A DNA stretch of 33,982 bases from an uncultured Bacteroidales bacterium (GTDB taxonomy: Bacteria; Bacteroidota; Bacteroidia; Bacteroidales; Lentimicrobiaceae): NCBI GenBank assembly GCA_937894795.1, contig CALCQV010000168.1, positions 1 to 33,982 of the forward strand, in the 5' to 3' direction. The notes under the pieces are model-generated. The model made no database searches. It worked only from the letters and a program-made list of their open reading frames with translations, and was not told the DNA's origin. The position numbers were made by a program, and so were the translations under genes. Below, in pieces: positions 1-8,425 of the stretch (its first letter is position 1; each line of letters begins with the position of its first letter).

Positions 1-63
1 CATTGTAAATTCGTGATTTTTATTTTCATCTGTTCTAAGAATCAATTTTTTAATTCTATCCAT
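1..63 (-). CDS. Possible 5' end of a gene running off the left edge
   Basis: Reading leftward from an ATG at 63 there are 21 open codons (starting MDRIKKLILR) up to the window edge with no stop. The composition is protein-like, with Lys, Arg, Ile and Glu, and the ATG sits three bases after a palindrome at 66-81. The divergent layout with ridA would be normal for this region. The fragment is too short to name a family, and an open stretch of this size can occur by chance, so this is a guess that needs the neighbouring sequence. Confidence 0.4.
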   Translation of the reverse strand, partial: MDRIKKLILRTDENKNHEFTM

Positions 64-65
64 TA

Positions 66-81
66 TGTCAGGGTCCTGACA
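66..81. repeat. Palindrome between divergent starts
   Basis: TGTCAGGGTCCTGACA has 7-bp arms around a two-base centre. It lies just upstream of the leftward ATG at 63 and ten bases upstream of the likely -7 box of ridA (91-98). It could be an operator for either gene or a small hairpin in the leftward leader. No U-tract follows that would make it a clear terminator. Confidence 0.4.
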
Positions 82-90
82 TTTAATTGT

Positions 91-98
91 TAATTTTG
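91..98 (+). promoter_or_regulatory. Probable ridA promoter, -7 box
   Basis: TAATTTTG matches the Bacteroidota -7 consensus TAnnTTTG exactly and lies 41 bases before the ridA ATG. I see no clear TTTG -33 element at the usual spacing, so only half of the promoter is supported. Confidence 0.45.
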
Positions 99-139
99 AG
101 CATTCTTAAGATGAAATATTAAACTAAAGCATATCCATC

Positions 140-517
140 ATGAAAAAAGTAATTTTTACAGAGAGAGCTCCAAAAGCAATCGGCCCTTACAGTCAGGCAA
201 TTGAGAAGAACGGTTTTTTGTATATTTCAGGTCAGGTGCCTATTGATCCCGCTACAGGCAAGCTGATTGAAGGAGAAATAAAGGAACAGACCGACAGGGT
301 GATGAAGAACATAGGTGAAATTCTTAAAGCTGCCGGCTACGAATATTCAGATGTTGTTAGGTGTACATGCCTTTTAAGTGACATGGCAAATTTCCCCTTA
401 ATGAATGAAGTTTACGGCCGTTATTTCACTGAAAATCCTCCTGCACGTGCAGCATTTGGGGTTGTGAAACTGCCTTTGGGCGCTTTGATTGAAATTGAAG
501 TTATTGCAGCTAAGTAA
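140..517 (+). CDS. ridA: RidA family reactive enamine/imine deaminase
   Basis: This 125-aa protein is full length for the RidA/YjgF/UK114 family. The family hydrolyses reactive enamine/imine intermediates such as 2-aminoacrylate, released by PLP enzymes, in the cytoplasm. Visible family signatures are the N-terminal GPYSQA segment (residues 15-20), the ISGQ segment (29-32), the PARAAF motif with the substrate-binding arginine R103 (equivalent to R105 of the E. coli protein), and the C-terminal IEIEVIA strand with the conserved glutamate E118. There is no signal peptide. The gene stands alone between its own promoter box and a very strong hairpin at 565-601, so it is probably monocistronic. 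Family assignment is secure; the physiological substrate is inferred. Confidence 0.95.
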   Translation: MKKVIFTERAPKAIGPYSQAIEKNGFLYISGQVPIDPATGKLIEGEIKEQTDRVMKNIGEILKAAGYEYSDVVRCTCLLSDMANFPLMNEVYGRYFTENPPARAAFGVVKLPLGALIEIEVIAAK

Positions 518-564
518 CCAATCAGATATTCAGTATATTTAAAGTACGTCATCAGATTATGATG

Positions 565-601
565 CTTTAATGGGAGTACTGTATAGGTACTCCCATTAAA
601 G
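565..601 (+). terminator. Strong hairpin after ridA
   Basis: A perfect 15-bp stem (565-579 with 587-601) closes a 7-base loop about 50 bases after the ridA stop. A T-rich stretch with six consecutive Ts begins roughly a dozen bases later rather than immediately. The position and stability fit a transcript end for ridA. Confidence 0.7.
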
Positions 602-656
602 AAATGATGTTAATATTTTTTCTTTGTTTATTATTATCCGAAAATTTTACAGCTCT

Positions 657-2819
657 ATGATCAGGCGAATATCCATTTTTCTATTAGTGTTATTGTTAAG
701 TACACGTTTAAGCATTGCAGGTGAAGGAATGTGGCTCCCATTATTACTTGAACAACTCAATGAATCTGAGATGGTCAGTATGGGCATGCGTATATCAGCA
801 GAAGATATTTATAGTATCAATAAGTCAAGTTTGAAAGATGCGATACTGCTTTTTGGACGGGGCTGTACCGCTGAAATAATCTCTGATCAGGGCCTGATTC
901 TCACAAACCATCATTGTGGTTATGGTCAGATACAGCGTCATAGCACATTGGAGCACGATTACCTTACTGATGGTTTTTGGGCTATGGATAAGTCGCAGGA
1001 GTTGCCAAATCCCGGATTATCAGTCACCTTGCTTATCCGGATGGAAGACGTTACCAGCCGTGCTCTGGAAGGTGTGAAAGATGGATTAACCGAGAAAGAA
1101 AGGGCTGATATCATTAAAAGTAATATTAATAAGATAGAATCTGAAGCAATAAAAGGGACATCGTATGGTGCAAGGGTGCGGCCATTTTATTATGGTAACC
1201 AGTATTATTTGTTCATTACCCAGACCTTCAATGATGTAAGGTTAGTGGGTGCACCACCATCAAATATCGGTAAATTCGGCGGTGATACAGATAACTGGAT
1301 GTGGCCAAGGCATACAGGTGATTTTTCATTGTTCCGCATATACGTTAATAAGGATAATGAACCTGCTGTGTACTCGCCCGATAATGTACCATACAAACCT
1401 AAATCACACATACCGGTTTCACTTAAGGGCGTTGAAGAAGGAGATTTTACTTTCGTTTTCGGATATCCTGGACAAACACAGGAATATCTCCCTTCATTTG
1501 CCATTGAAATGATAACCGGTCACGAGAATCCTGTTGCTATTCGCTTAAGAGAGAAAAGGCTTGGAATATTTGATAACTATATGAATCAATCCAGCCTGGT
1601 TCGTATCCAGTATTCAGCTAAACATGCCGGAGTTGCTAACTATTGGAAGAAAATGATTGGTGAAAACCGCGGTATTAATAAACTTGATGCTATTGAAAAG
1701 AAACAGGCTTTTGAAAATGAATTCCAGAAATGGGCACAATCCAATCCTATGCTTAACAGCAAATATGGACAACTGATTTCTTCCTTTAAGAAAACGTATA
1801 GTGAGCTTCAGCCTCTTAATGTTGCGGAAACCTATTTAATAGAAGGTGGTCTTGGAGTTGAACTTATTACATTCGCCCGGAGATTTAATAAGCTGGTAGA
1901 AATGAGTAAGGATAAAACGGTAACGGCAGAAGCGATGGAAGAGGCTATTACGCAGCTGAAAAACGGAATATCAGGATACTTCAAAAATTATCATCAACCT
2001 CTCGATAAAAAGGTGTTTTCTACTTTAATGGCTGATTGGTTTGCTAATCAGCCTGATGTTAATATTCCAATGGAACTTAGGACAGAGAGGGCGAAATATA
2101 GTAGTTTTGATGATTGGGCCGCTGCTCTGTATCAGAAGAGCGCCTTTGCCGACTCGCTTAAAGTCAGAAAGCTACTAGATGGTATCAAGGGTAAGAATTG
2201 CAAGAGAATAGCTAAGGACCCGGCATATATTCTATCATCGGCCATCTACAATTATTATATTACTCAAATATTGCCTGATGCAGGCAAACTTACTTCCAGA
2301 TTGGATAGTCTGCAGCGTATATATATGACCGCGCAAATGGAATTCCAACCGGAGAAGAGGTTTTACCCTGATGCCAATTCCACCTTAAGGGTAACTTATG
2401 GTAGAGTTGATGATTATATTCCTCGCGATGCTGTTAAATATAACTATTATACTACATTGGAAGGTATTATGGAAAAGGAAGATCCAACAGTGTATGACTA
2501 TGTAGTTGAATCTAAACTTAAGAAACTGTATGAAGCCCGCGATTATGGTCCATATTCTGCTACCGATGGTACCATGCGGGTGGCATTTACAGCCAGTAAC
2601 CATACCACCGGGGGGAACTCAGGCAGCCCGGTTCTTAATGCCGACGGACATCTCATAGGGGTTAATTTTGACCGTAACTGGGAGGGTACCATGAGTGATC
2701 TTATGTATGATCCTGACCAATGTCGCAATATCTCACTCGATATTCGCTATTGTCTCTTTATCATTGATAAGTTTGCCGGTGCCGGTCACCTGGTGAATGA
2801 AATGACGATCATCAGATAG
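657..2819 (+). CDS. S46 family dipeptidyl-peptidase, DPP11 type (Asp/Glu-specific)
   Basis: An in-frame TTG at 624 would give a longer product, but the ATG at 657 gives a 720-aa protein that starts directly with a signal peptide (MIRRISIFLL, hydrophobic core, then SIAG). That is the length I recall for Porphyromonas gingivalis DPP11. Catalytic residues are H85 in the TNHHCGYG motif, D222 in the WPRHTGDFS motif and S655 in GNSGSP. R673, 18 residues after the serine in the GVNFDR segment, occupies the position where DPP11 has Arg and DPP7 has Gly; Arg selects acidic P1 residues. The protein should act in the periplasm, removing dipeptides with Asp or Glu at P1 from peptides, as in amino-acid-using Bacteroidia. 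The GH18 gene follows 40 bases later with no visible terminator, so the two may be cotranscribed. Confidence 0.93.
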   Translation: MIRRISIFLLVLLLSTRLSIAGEGMWLPLLLEQLNESEMVSMGMRISAEDIYSINKSSLKDAILLFGRGCTAEIISDQGLILTNHHCGYGQIQRHSTLEHDYLTDGFWAMDKSQELPNPGLSVTLLIRMEDVTSRALEGVKDGLTEKERADIIKSNINKIESEAIKGTSYGARVRPFYYGNQYYLFITQTFNDVRLVGAPPSNIGKFGGDTDNWMWPRHTGDFSLFRIYVNKDNEPAVYSPDNVPYKPKSHIPVSLKGVEEGDFTFVFGYPGQTQEYLPSFAIEMITGHENPVAIRLREKRLGIFDNYMNQSSLVRIQYSAKHAGVANYWKKMIGENRGINKLDAIEKKQAFENEFQKWAQSNPMLNSKYGQLISSFKKTYSELQPLNVAETYLIEGGLGVELITFARRFNKLVEMSKDKTVTAEAMEEAITQLKNGISGYFKNYHQPLDKKVFSTLMADWFANQPDVNIPMELRTERAKYSSFDDWAAALYQKSAFADSLKVRKLLDGIKGKNCKRIAKDPAYILSSAIYNYYITQILPDAGKLTSRLDSLQRIYMTAQMEFQPEKRFYPDANSTLRVTYGRVDDYIPRDAVKYNYYTTLEGIMEKEDPTVYDYVVESKLKKLYEARDYGPYSATDGTMRVAFTASNHTTGGNSGSPVLNADGHLIGVNFDRNWEGTMSDLMYDPDQCRNISLDIRYCLFIIDKFAGAGHLVNEMTIIR

Positions 2820-2859
2820 TTGTTTCCTGAAAGTATTTACCTCTTCGATAAACAGTGCC

Positions 2860-4677
2860 ATGCGTCAGTACCTCTTGGTTTTAGTGATGATATTGTTCTC
2901 TGTTCCGGCATTTTCCCAGAATGACGGACCCTACTCGATTCATGAGGAAGAGTCTGAATATTATGGAGCCCTAGGGAAAATGAGCACTGCGCAATACGAT
3001 AGCCTGAACAATTTCAATAATGCTACAGAGAACCGGATTAACTATAGAGGATTAAAGGGAAGGAATCTCAATAAGAGGGTTTTTGGATATCATACTTACT
3101 GGATGGGAAGTGCGTGGCATAATTATCGATGGGATTTGTTGACTGACCTGTGTTATTTTTCGTATGAAGTTGATCCGGCAACGGGGAATGCTATAACCAT
3201 ACATGATTTTTTAACTGATGCAGCTATTGATACAGCATTGGCAAAAGGGGTAAAAGTGCATTTATGTGTTACTTTGTTTTCAGGCCACTCTGTATTTTTC
3301 AATAGTGCAGCCAGTCAACAAACACTTATAAATAACCTGATATTGTTGATCACTTCCAAAGGGATAAATGGGATTAATTTAGACTTTGAAGCGGTCCCAT
3401 CTTCACAAAGTGCGAATCTTACATCATTCATACAATCATTTTCCACGCAGTTGCATAGTGAATTGCCTGGAGTGGAGCTCAGCATAGCATCGCCGGCTGT
3501 TAACTGGAATAACACATTTGATATTCCTGCTTTAACACCATGGATTGACTTTTATATGGTTATGACGTATGATTACTACTATGGCGGAAGTTCTTTGGCA
3601 GGACCTGTATCAGGCTTTTGGCCACTTACTTCCTCCTTCAATTATAGCGTGAGTCATTCAATCACCTATTATCAATCACAGGGTGTTGAGCCGGGCAAGC
3701 TTTTAATGGGAGTGCCTTATTATGGAAGAGAATGGCCTGTTCAGGCAAATACACTGCCCGCTCAATCCACCGGGAGTGGCGTGTCATTAACCTATCGGCA
3801 GATAGTTGGTGGGGGCAATAGTCATTACATTCCGGCAAATTTATATTGGGATTACCGAAGTTACAATCCCTACTATAGTTATGATAATGGTGGTTGGAAC
3901 CAGTGTTTTTTTGATAATACCAGAAGCCTGGGACTGAAATACAATATGGTCAACCGTCGCTCACTGGGGGGAATAGGTATATGGGCTCTAGGTTATGATA
4001 ACGGACGTGATGAATTATGGAATCTGATAGAGGAGAAATTTACCGGTGAGGCAGGAGAGCTGTGTCGCGATACCCTCTATGATAGTGGCGGCCCATGGTA
4101 TGGTTATAAGAATAATGAGTTATATAGAGAAACCGTAAAATCAGGATATGAAGGGCCATTAAACCTTGCCTTCACATCACTGAGTCTTGAATCAGGCTAT
4201 GATTCGCTTTGGGTTTATGATGGTGATTCAGTGAATGATCCTTTGTTGGCAGCTATATCAGGTACTGAAGTCAGAAACAATAGTGAAATAAATGGGGCAA
4301 ATGCTTTGTTATCCTTATCAACAACTTCAAATATCTTCACTATCAGGTTTAAATCTGATAGTTTAAATTCAAGGGCAGGTTATGAACTGATATGGAGTTG
4401 CCCTGTTGCTTCAGTAGAGGAAATAGAATATTGGAATGAACCGTTTTCAATATTTCCTAATCCTGTTGAAAGTGGAGGTGGGGTATTTATAAAAGAAAAG
4501 AATGAGCATGCTGATACTTACCTGTTAATATATCCCGGGGGTAATATTATTGCTTCAGGCAAGATTAGTAATGGCCAAATAAATATACCTCCAAATATTT
4601 CAGGATTTGTAATCCTGAGGCTTCTGGGGAATTCAACTGCTGGCAACTTTAAATTGCTGGTTACACCGGGTAATTAG
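2860..4677 (+). CDS. Secreted GH18 (chitinase-like) protein with CUB-like domain and T9SS sorting tail
   Basis: The 605-aa protein has a signal peptide ending near AFSQ (residue 20). Residues about 70-395 form a glycoside hydrolase family 18 barrel. Its catalytic strand reads GINLDFE, keeping the acid/base E177 and D175, but the first Asp of the usual DGxxxDxE is Asn (N170). Other GH18 landmarks are the MTYDYYYGG strand (about 235-243) and LLMGVPYYGREW (281-292). A CUB-like beta-sandwich follows, bounded by C402 and C514 with a YDSLWVYDG core. Residues 529-605 begin FSIFPNPVES, the type A sorting domain that sends proteins through the type IX system to the surface. The sequence resembles the YaaH-like GH18 subgroup, so the substrate could be chitin, peptidoglycan glycan or a host glycan. 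Hydrolysis is likely but not proven. Confidence 0.88.
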   Translation: MRQYLLVLVMILFSVPAFSQNDGPYSIHEEESEYYGALGKMSTAQYDSLNNFNNATENRINYRGLKGRNLNKRVFGYHTYWMGSAWHNYRWDLLTDLCYFSYEVDPATGNAITIHDFLTDAAIDTALAKGVKVHLCVTLFSGHSVFFNSAASQQTLINNLILLITSKGINGINLDFEAVPSSQSANLTSFIQSFSTQLHSELPGVELSIASPAVNWNNTFDIPALTPWIDFYMVMTYDYYYGGSSLAGPVSGFWPLTSSFNYSVSHSITYYQSQGVEPGKLLMGVPYYGREWPVQANTLPAQSTGSGVSLTYRQIVGGGNSHYIPANLYWDYRSYNPYYSYDNGGWNQCFFDNTRSLGLKYNMVNRRSLGGIGIWALGYDNGRDELWNLIEEKFTGEAGELCRDTLYDSGGPWYGYKNNELYRETVKSGYEGPLNLAFTSLSLESGYDSLWVYDGDSVNDPLLAAISGTEVRNNSEINGANALLSLSTTSNIFTIRFKSDSLNSRAGYELIWSCPVASVEEIEYWNEPFSIFPNPVESGGGVFIKEKNEHADTYLLIYPGGNIIASGKISNGQINIPPNISGFVILRLLGNSTAGNFKLLVTPGN

Positions 4678-4680
4678 TGA

Positions 4681-4728
4681 TTAAAAAGAAGAAAGCTCCC
4701 GGGCAATGATTGTTCCGTGGAGCTTTCT
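4681..4728 (-). terminator. Hairpin terminator between convergent genes
   Basis: AGAAAGCTCC (4690-4699) pairs perfectly with GGAGCTTTCT (4719-4728). Read leftward, the stem is followed by TTCTTTTTAA, a good U-tract, so it should end the B12 operon transcript about 110 bases after its last stop. It begins 13 bases after the stop of the GH18 gene and could also act in that direction, with a weaker tail. Confidence 0.7.
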
Positions 4729-4839
4729 GATTCTATACCTGATTCAGTTTTATGTCAGGATCTGCTTTTTACAGATTTGGGTTTTGCATCCTGATGATTG
4801 GCTAATCCGCTTGCCATTCTATTAAATGGACCAAGATGT

Positions 4840-5988
4840 CTATCGTACAAGGAATCTTATTGCAAAGGGATTTACACCTGCAGGAAACGATGATTTCAGT
4901 TTGCCATCAGTGCCGAAGCAATAAACGGTTCCCTGACTTACAAAATCCTTGGCATCACTGATATATACGTCATTTGAACTGGGATCAGCTGCAATACCAT
5001 AAACTGTATTTATCACCGTCCCGTCAGTTATGAAGTTTGATCTGATTATCTGCTCTGTCTTTACATTTAACATCATAATGCTTGACCCTGTTGTTCCCGT
5101 GTAGTCGTAATAATACACATAGGCCGTGTCACCTTTGATGGTAAAATTATAAGCATCGAAATCGTCAAAGGTATGTTTAACAGTCTGTGTTGTGGCATCT
5201 ATTATCTTTAACCGCATCTTGACATCACTGTAGTTGCCACGTGTAATTACATAAATATCTCCATAACTATCAGCCTGAAGTGTGTATGGATTTGTTCCAA
5301 CTTCAATCTTGTTTACTTCCCTTAATGTTATTGGATCAATCACAGATACCGTATTATCATAATCAGGGAAATTAAGTCCCCCTGAGTTTGAAACCCATAC
5401 TTTGCCATTGGCGGTTAATAAGGCATCGGGATTCATACCTACTTTAATGACCTTAACTATCTCAAGAGTTGCCGTATCAATCACTGATACGGTGCTATCA
5501 TAAGCTGAAACAAAAATATTGCTGCCAAAACCTGTTATTGCTGAAGGTTGCTGTGGAGTACCTTCTCTGATAAAGCTGATTTGCTTTATACTTTTAAAAG
5601 TAACTGCATCGACTATTTCGAGCTGACTGGATATATTTGTTACAATATAAGCTTTACCGCCATAAATATAAAGGTCTGCGCCTGTATCACCAAGTTCACG
5701 ATCGTTTTGAGCTTTAAAGTAATCGGGGGTAACCGACTGGTTTTCCAGGTTTATTAAAGTAACGGAGGCATTATTCCCACTGTATGAACCCTGGTTCAAT
5801 ACATAAACGGCCCTGCTTTCAGGAACTTCAACCGGAATATCAGGGTTGTTATCATCGGGTTCTTTCTTACAAGATATAGATGTAACCAACAGCGTTAGGA
5901 ATAAATAAAGCAATGCTGTTTGGCCAGTACTCCCTATTATTAATTTGTTGGTAAATGATTTGGCGAGTTTGGTGGAAATTCTTTTCAT
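4840..5988 (-). CDS. Surface-type beta-propeller lipoprotein, BtuG-like partner of the B12 receptor
   Basis: The 382-aa protein carries a lipoprotein signal with cleavage before the Cys of SISCKK. The acidic KKEPDD stretch after that Cys resembles the Bacteroidota lipoprotein export signal for the outer surface. The rest is a YncE/DUF5074-like propeller: repeated blades each pair a YVxN/VIDxxT strand with a loop containing a VG or GT turn (for example IDTATLEIVKVIKVG and IDPITLREVNKIEVG). It starts 34 bases after the stop of the TonB-dependent receptor and shares its riboswitch-controlled transcript. In Bacteroides, BtuG is a seven-bladed propeller lipoprotein that binds cobalamin with very high affinity and sits on BtuB. 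Architecture and context fit that role here; cobalamin binding itself is inferred. Confidence 0.82.
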   Translation of the reverse strand: MKRISTKLAKSFTNKLIIGSTGQTALLYLFLTLLVTSISCKKEPDDNNPDIPVEVPESRAVYVLNQGSYSGNNASVTLINLENQSVTPDYFKAQNDRELGDTGADLYIYGGKAYIVTNISSQLEIVDAVTFKSIKQISFIREGTPQQPSAITGFGSNIFVSAYDSTVSVIDTATLEIVKVIKVGMNPDALLTANGKVWVSNSGGLNFPDYDNTVSVIDPITLREVNKIEVGTNPYTLQADSYGDIYVITRGNYSDVKMRLKIIDATTQTVKHTFDDFDAYNFTIKGDTAYVYYYDYTGTTGSSIMMLNVKTEQIIRSNFITDGTVINTVYGIAADPSSNDVYISDAKDFVSQGTVYCFGTDGKLKSSFPAGVNPFAIRFLVR

Positions 5989-6022
5989 CCGTTGATTGAT
6001 TTAAAATTTAACATTGATTATT

Positions 6023-8101
6023 TTAAAGTGTAACATAGAGATTTATATAGTATGCTCTTCCGGTCATTGGAAAGCCTCTTACTACTTCATATTGCTGATT
6101 CATAATATTGACAACTTCGGCTTTTATTCTATACTCCCTATTGTTGATCTTTTTTAGCCAACTGGCTGTCAGGTCAGTGGAGATCCAGGATTCCAGAAGA
6201 TTTTCGCGTGTATTATATCCCGTTGAATATCTATACCCATTAAACAGGGTATTGATGCCCAGGCCCAGGTTTCGATAGTATACAGTAGCCAACCCGCCTG
6301 AGGTTTCAAAAGGTATATATGCAATTTGGTGGTTATAGGTGTCCTTGTTTTTATCAGTTATATCCACAGCATGCTGATAGGTATAGTTGCCGCTTAGGTT
6401 TACTGACCAGCTTTGATTCAGGCGTTTTACAAGTTCAGCATAAAATTCAAGTCCTTTAATATCTACTTTCCCAATATTTTGTGTACTCCAGATGAAAAGA
6501 TTGTGGGTGGGTACTGTTACAATTTTATCAGTTACTTTATTGATAAAGCCGTCAACCTTTAAATTGAGGCCTGCATTGTTATTCAGGGCCTTGCTGAACA
6601 ATATTCCCAGATCTGCCATGGATGCTATTTCAGGACTAAGCTTGTTATTGCCTGCTATGGTGTAGTAGAGGTCATTGAATGATGGCATTCTGTATATATT
6701 CTTATACATAAAGCGCGCCTTCAGTGCATGGTCATGAGTTAAAGCCCGGATAAGTGAAATGGCCGGTGATAAGCGGAAGTAATTTTTATTCCCATTGCCC
6801 TCTGAAAAGTCTCCGGCCAGTGTCATAAGCAGACTTCCCTGAATTTCAAGTCCTTTATTCTCATATTGCAAAACACCCGCAGTTAGAGAAGTAATTCTTG
6901 ATGGTTCACTAATAGAATAAGCGTTTGTTTTCAATTTGTTGACCAGAAGGTCGGTTGCCAATGAAAAATTCAATCTTGAAAATAACGGTATAGCAACCAC
7001 TTCTGAAATGTAATATTCCACTTGGTCATACACATTTCTTAGTCCGCCTGACTGGTTCTGGAAATCAGGATCGGTATAGATCAAACTGGTACCTGAAAAT
7101 CCAATGCCTGACTGCATTCTGATGGATGCTTTATGGTTGTTTTCGTATTGTATTGCGGCTTTAAAATCCTTGTTTTCTAATCGCTGACTTGAATAAGGGT
7201 TATAGAGAATTACTGCTCCCGGCAAGCCCCTATAGGAGTAATACCAGCTACCTCTGATTTTCATGGTACTGCTGTCGCCGAAAATTATCTTTGATACAAA
7301 CCGGGCATTTAATGTTTCAATATCTGAGTTCTCTCTGTTTTGTTCTGTAGTAGAGGCCCCATTGTGAATTACAAAAGGAAAATTGCCCTTTGTTTTATAG
7401 TAATTTAAGGTGATACCGGTAGTTAATCTGTTTGTCAGTTTTGAATCAATGCTAATAGTTGGATTAAAGGTGCTGTATGATCCTGCCTTTGCTGAGAGAT
7501 TAATCACGTTTCGATTATTGGAAAAGTCAGCCTCTTTGGAGTCAATCTCCAATACACTTGCATAAGCGTATATACTTGCCGGTTTAAGTTTAAATTCAGG
7601 TTGGCCTACTGATAACCTTATATTACTGATATCCTGCAGGGAAATCTTGCCAAGGTCTATTTGGCCGGTTGCCGCATCACTACCGGGTTGGTCATCAACA
7701 AAGACGCCGGTATGGTTTGAGCCCAGGCTGCGGATCATTACAGTTTTAAGTCCTCCAACACCACCAAAGTCCTTAATTACAACCCCCGAAAAGTTACGAA
7801 TAGCTTCAGCTACACTTGCCGATGGAATGGCATTTAGCTTCTTAAGGGAAATTTGCTGAACGGGATTTGGTGAGCTTGTTGAAATTTCTGACTTGATGCC
7901 TAATACTTCAACCTCTTTCAGATGGATGGTATCTTGTTGTGAAAATGTAAAATAAGGCAGTAATAAAAGGGAAATTGTTATTATTGATAACCTGCCCGAC
8001 AACCTTATGCCACCATGCAGTAATCCTACAAAGGCAGATATCCATTTGGATTTGAAGCAGCTTTCTATTTTACCTTGGTTAATCAGCATAGTCGTTGACA
8101 T
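6023..8101 (-). CDS. btuB: TonB-dependent outer-membrane receptor, BtuB-like cobalamin transporter
   Basis: This is a complete TonB-dependent receptor. A hydrophobic signal segment ends at YFTFSQ; it is followed by a short DTIHLKEVEV stretch (possible TonB box) and a plug domain that includes AEAIRNFSGVVIKDFGG and MIRSLGSNHTGVFVDD. A 22-strand-type barrel with many aromatic-ended strands runs to the C-terminus YYINLYVTL. The frame is open up to an ATG at 8200, but that gives a non-secretory N-terminus. ATG codons at 8101 and 8089 are more plausible, and a TTG at 8002 would give the tidiest signal peptide, so the start is uncertain. The cobalamin riboswitch lies just upstream and a BtuG-like lipoprotein downstream, so the substrate is most likely cobalamin or a related corrinoid. 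Confidence 0.88.
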   Translation of the reverse strand: MSTTMLINQGKIESCFKSKWISAFVGLLHGGIRLSGRLSIITISLLLLPYFTFSQQDTIHLKEVEVLGIKSEISTSSPNPVQQISLKKLNAIPSASVAEAIRNFSGVVIKDFGGVGGLKTVMIRSLGSNHTGVFVDDQPGSDAATGQIDLGKISLQDISNIRLSVGQPEFKLKPASIYAYASVLEIDSKEADFSNNRNVINLSAKAGSYSTFNPTISIDSKLTNRLTTGITLNYYKTKGNFPFVIHNGASTTEQNRENSDIETLNARFVSKIIFGDSSTMKIRGSWYYSYRGLPGAVILYNPYSSQRLENKDFKAAIQYENNHKASIRMQSGIGFSGTSLIYTDPDFQNQSGGLRNVYDQVEYYISEVVAIPLFSRLNFSLATDLLVNKLKTNAYSISEPSRITSLTAGVLQYENKGLEIQGSLLMTLAGDFSEGNGNKNYFRLSPAISLIRALTHDHALKARFMYKNIYRMPSFNDLYYTIAGNNKLSPEIASMADLGILFSKALNNNAGLNLKVDGFINKVTDKIVTVPTHNLFIWSTQNIGKVDIKGLEFYAELVKRLNQSWSVNLSGNYTYQHAVDITDKNKDTYNHQIAYIPFETSGGLATVYYRNLGLGINTLFNGYRYSTGYNTRENLLESWISTDLTASWLKKINNREYRIKAEVVNIMNQQYEVVRGFPMTGRAYYINLYVTL

Positions 8102-8224
8102 TATTTCAATAAATAAAATCAATGGATCTTGCTCTTGCGTCTGAATTTCTATTATGTGCAATCTGACAAATAGAAAGAAACCGGCCTGCAGTTCATTCAC
8201 CGTAAACTACAAAATCCATCATTC

Positions 8225-8385
8225 ATTGGCTGGTCTTCTGACTTGTTCCGGTATTAGCGCCTTCCCATCACTCCCTGGCAGGAGCTTTCTTGATAGTGAC
8301 CTGATGCTAAACCTTATAAGGAACTTACAGCAGCGGGAACTGTTGCCGAATTGCACGGCATTCCCAATTATCCTTTTTACTGGAC
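8225..8385 (-). ncRNA. Cobalamin (AdoCbl-type) riboswitch
   Basis: Read leftward, the segment contains the B12 box AGTCAGAAGACCAGCC (8228-8243), which fits the rAGYCMGgAgaCCkGCc consensus. It also has the core GTTCCCGCTGCTGTAAG (8324-8340) and the 5' GGGAATGCCGTGCAA block near 8350-8368. These are the conserved parts of the btuB-leader aptamer in the usual order. The aptamer starts a few bases after the predicted transcription start and ends about 125 bases before the chosen receptor start. Cobalamin binding should repress the receptor and lipoprotein genes. I could not tell whether the switch acts on termination or on translation. Confidence 0.93.
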
Positions 8386-8395
8386 CAATGTTGTG

Positions 8396-8425
8396 CAAAT
8401 GTACAGTAATTTAGTTATGACCAAA
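8396..8425 (-). promoter_or_regulatory. Promoter of the B12 uptake operon
   Basis: Read leftward, TTTG (8422-8425) is followed after 18 bases by TACATTTG (8396-8403). This is a good match to the Bacteroidota -33 TTTG / -7 TAnnTTTG promoter. It places the transcription start at about 8389-8391, immediately before the riboswitch. Confidence 0.75.

Noticed and set aside
624..656. TTG start giving a longer S46 peptidase
   Set aside because: The ATG at 657 yields a signal peptide at the N-terminus and the 720-aa length with catalytic residues at the numbers known for DPP11.
2821..2859. Terminator between the peptidase and GH18 genes
   Set aside because: The 40-base spacer has no hairpin, so I see no reason to separate the transcripts.
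8154..8414. 86-aa rightward ORF
   Set aside because: It lies across the cobalamin riboswitch on the other strand, which explains this sequence.
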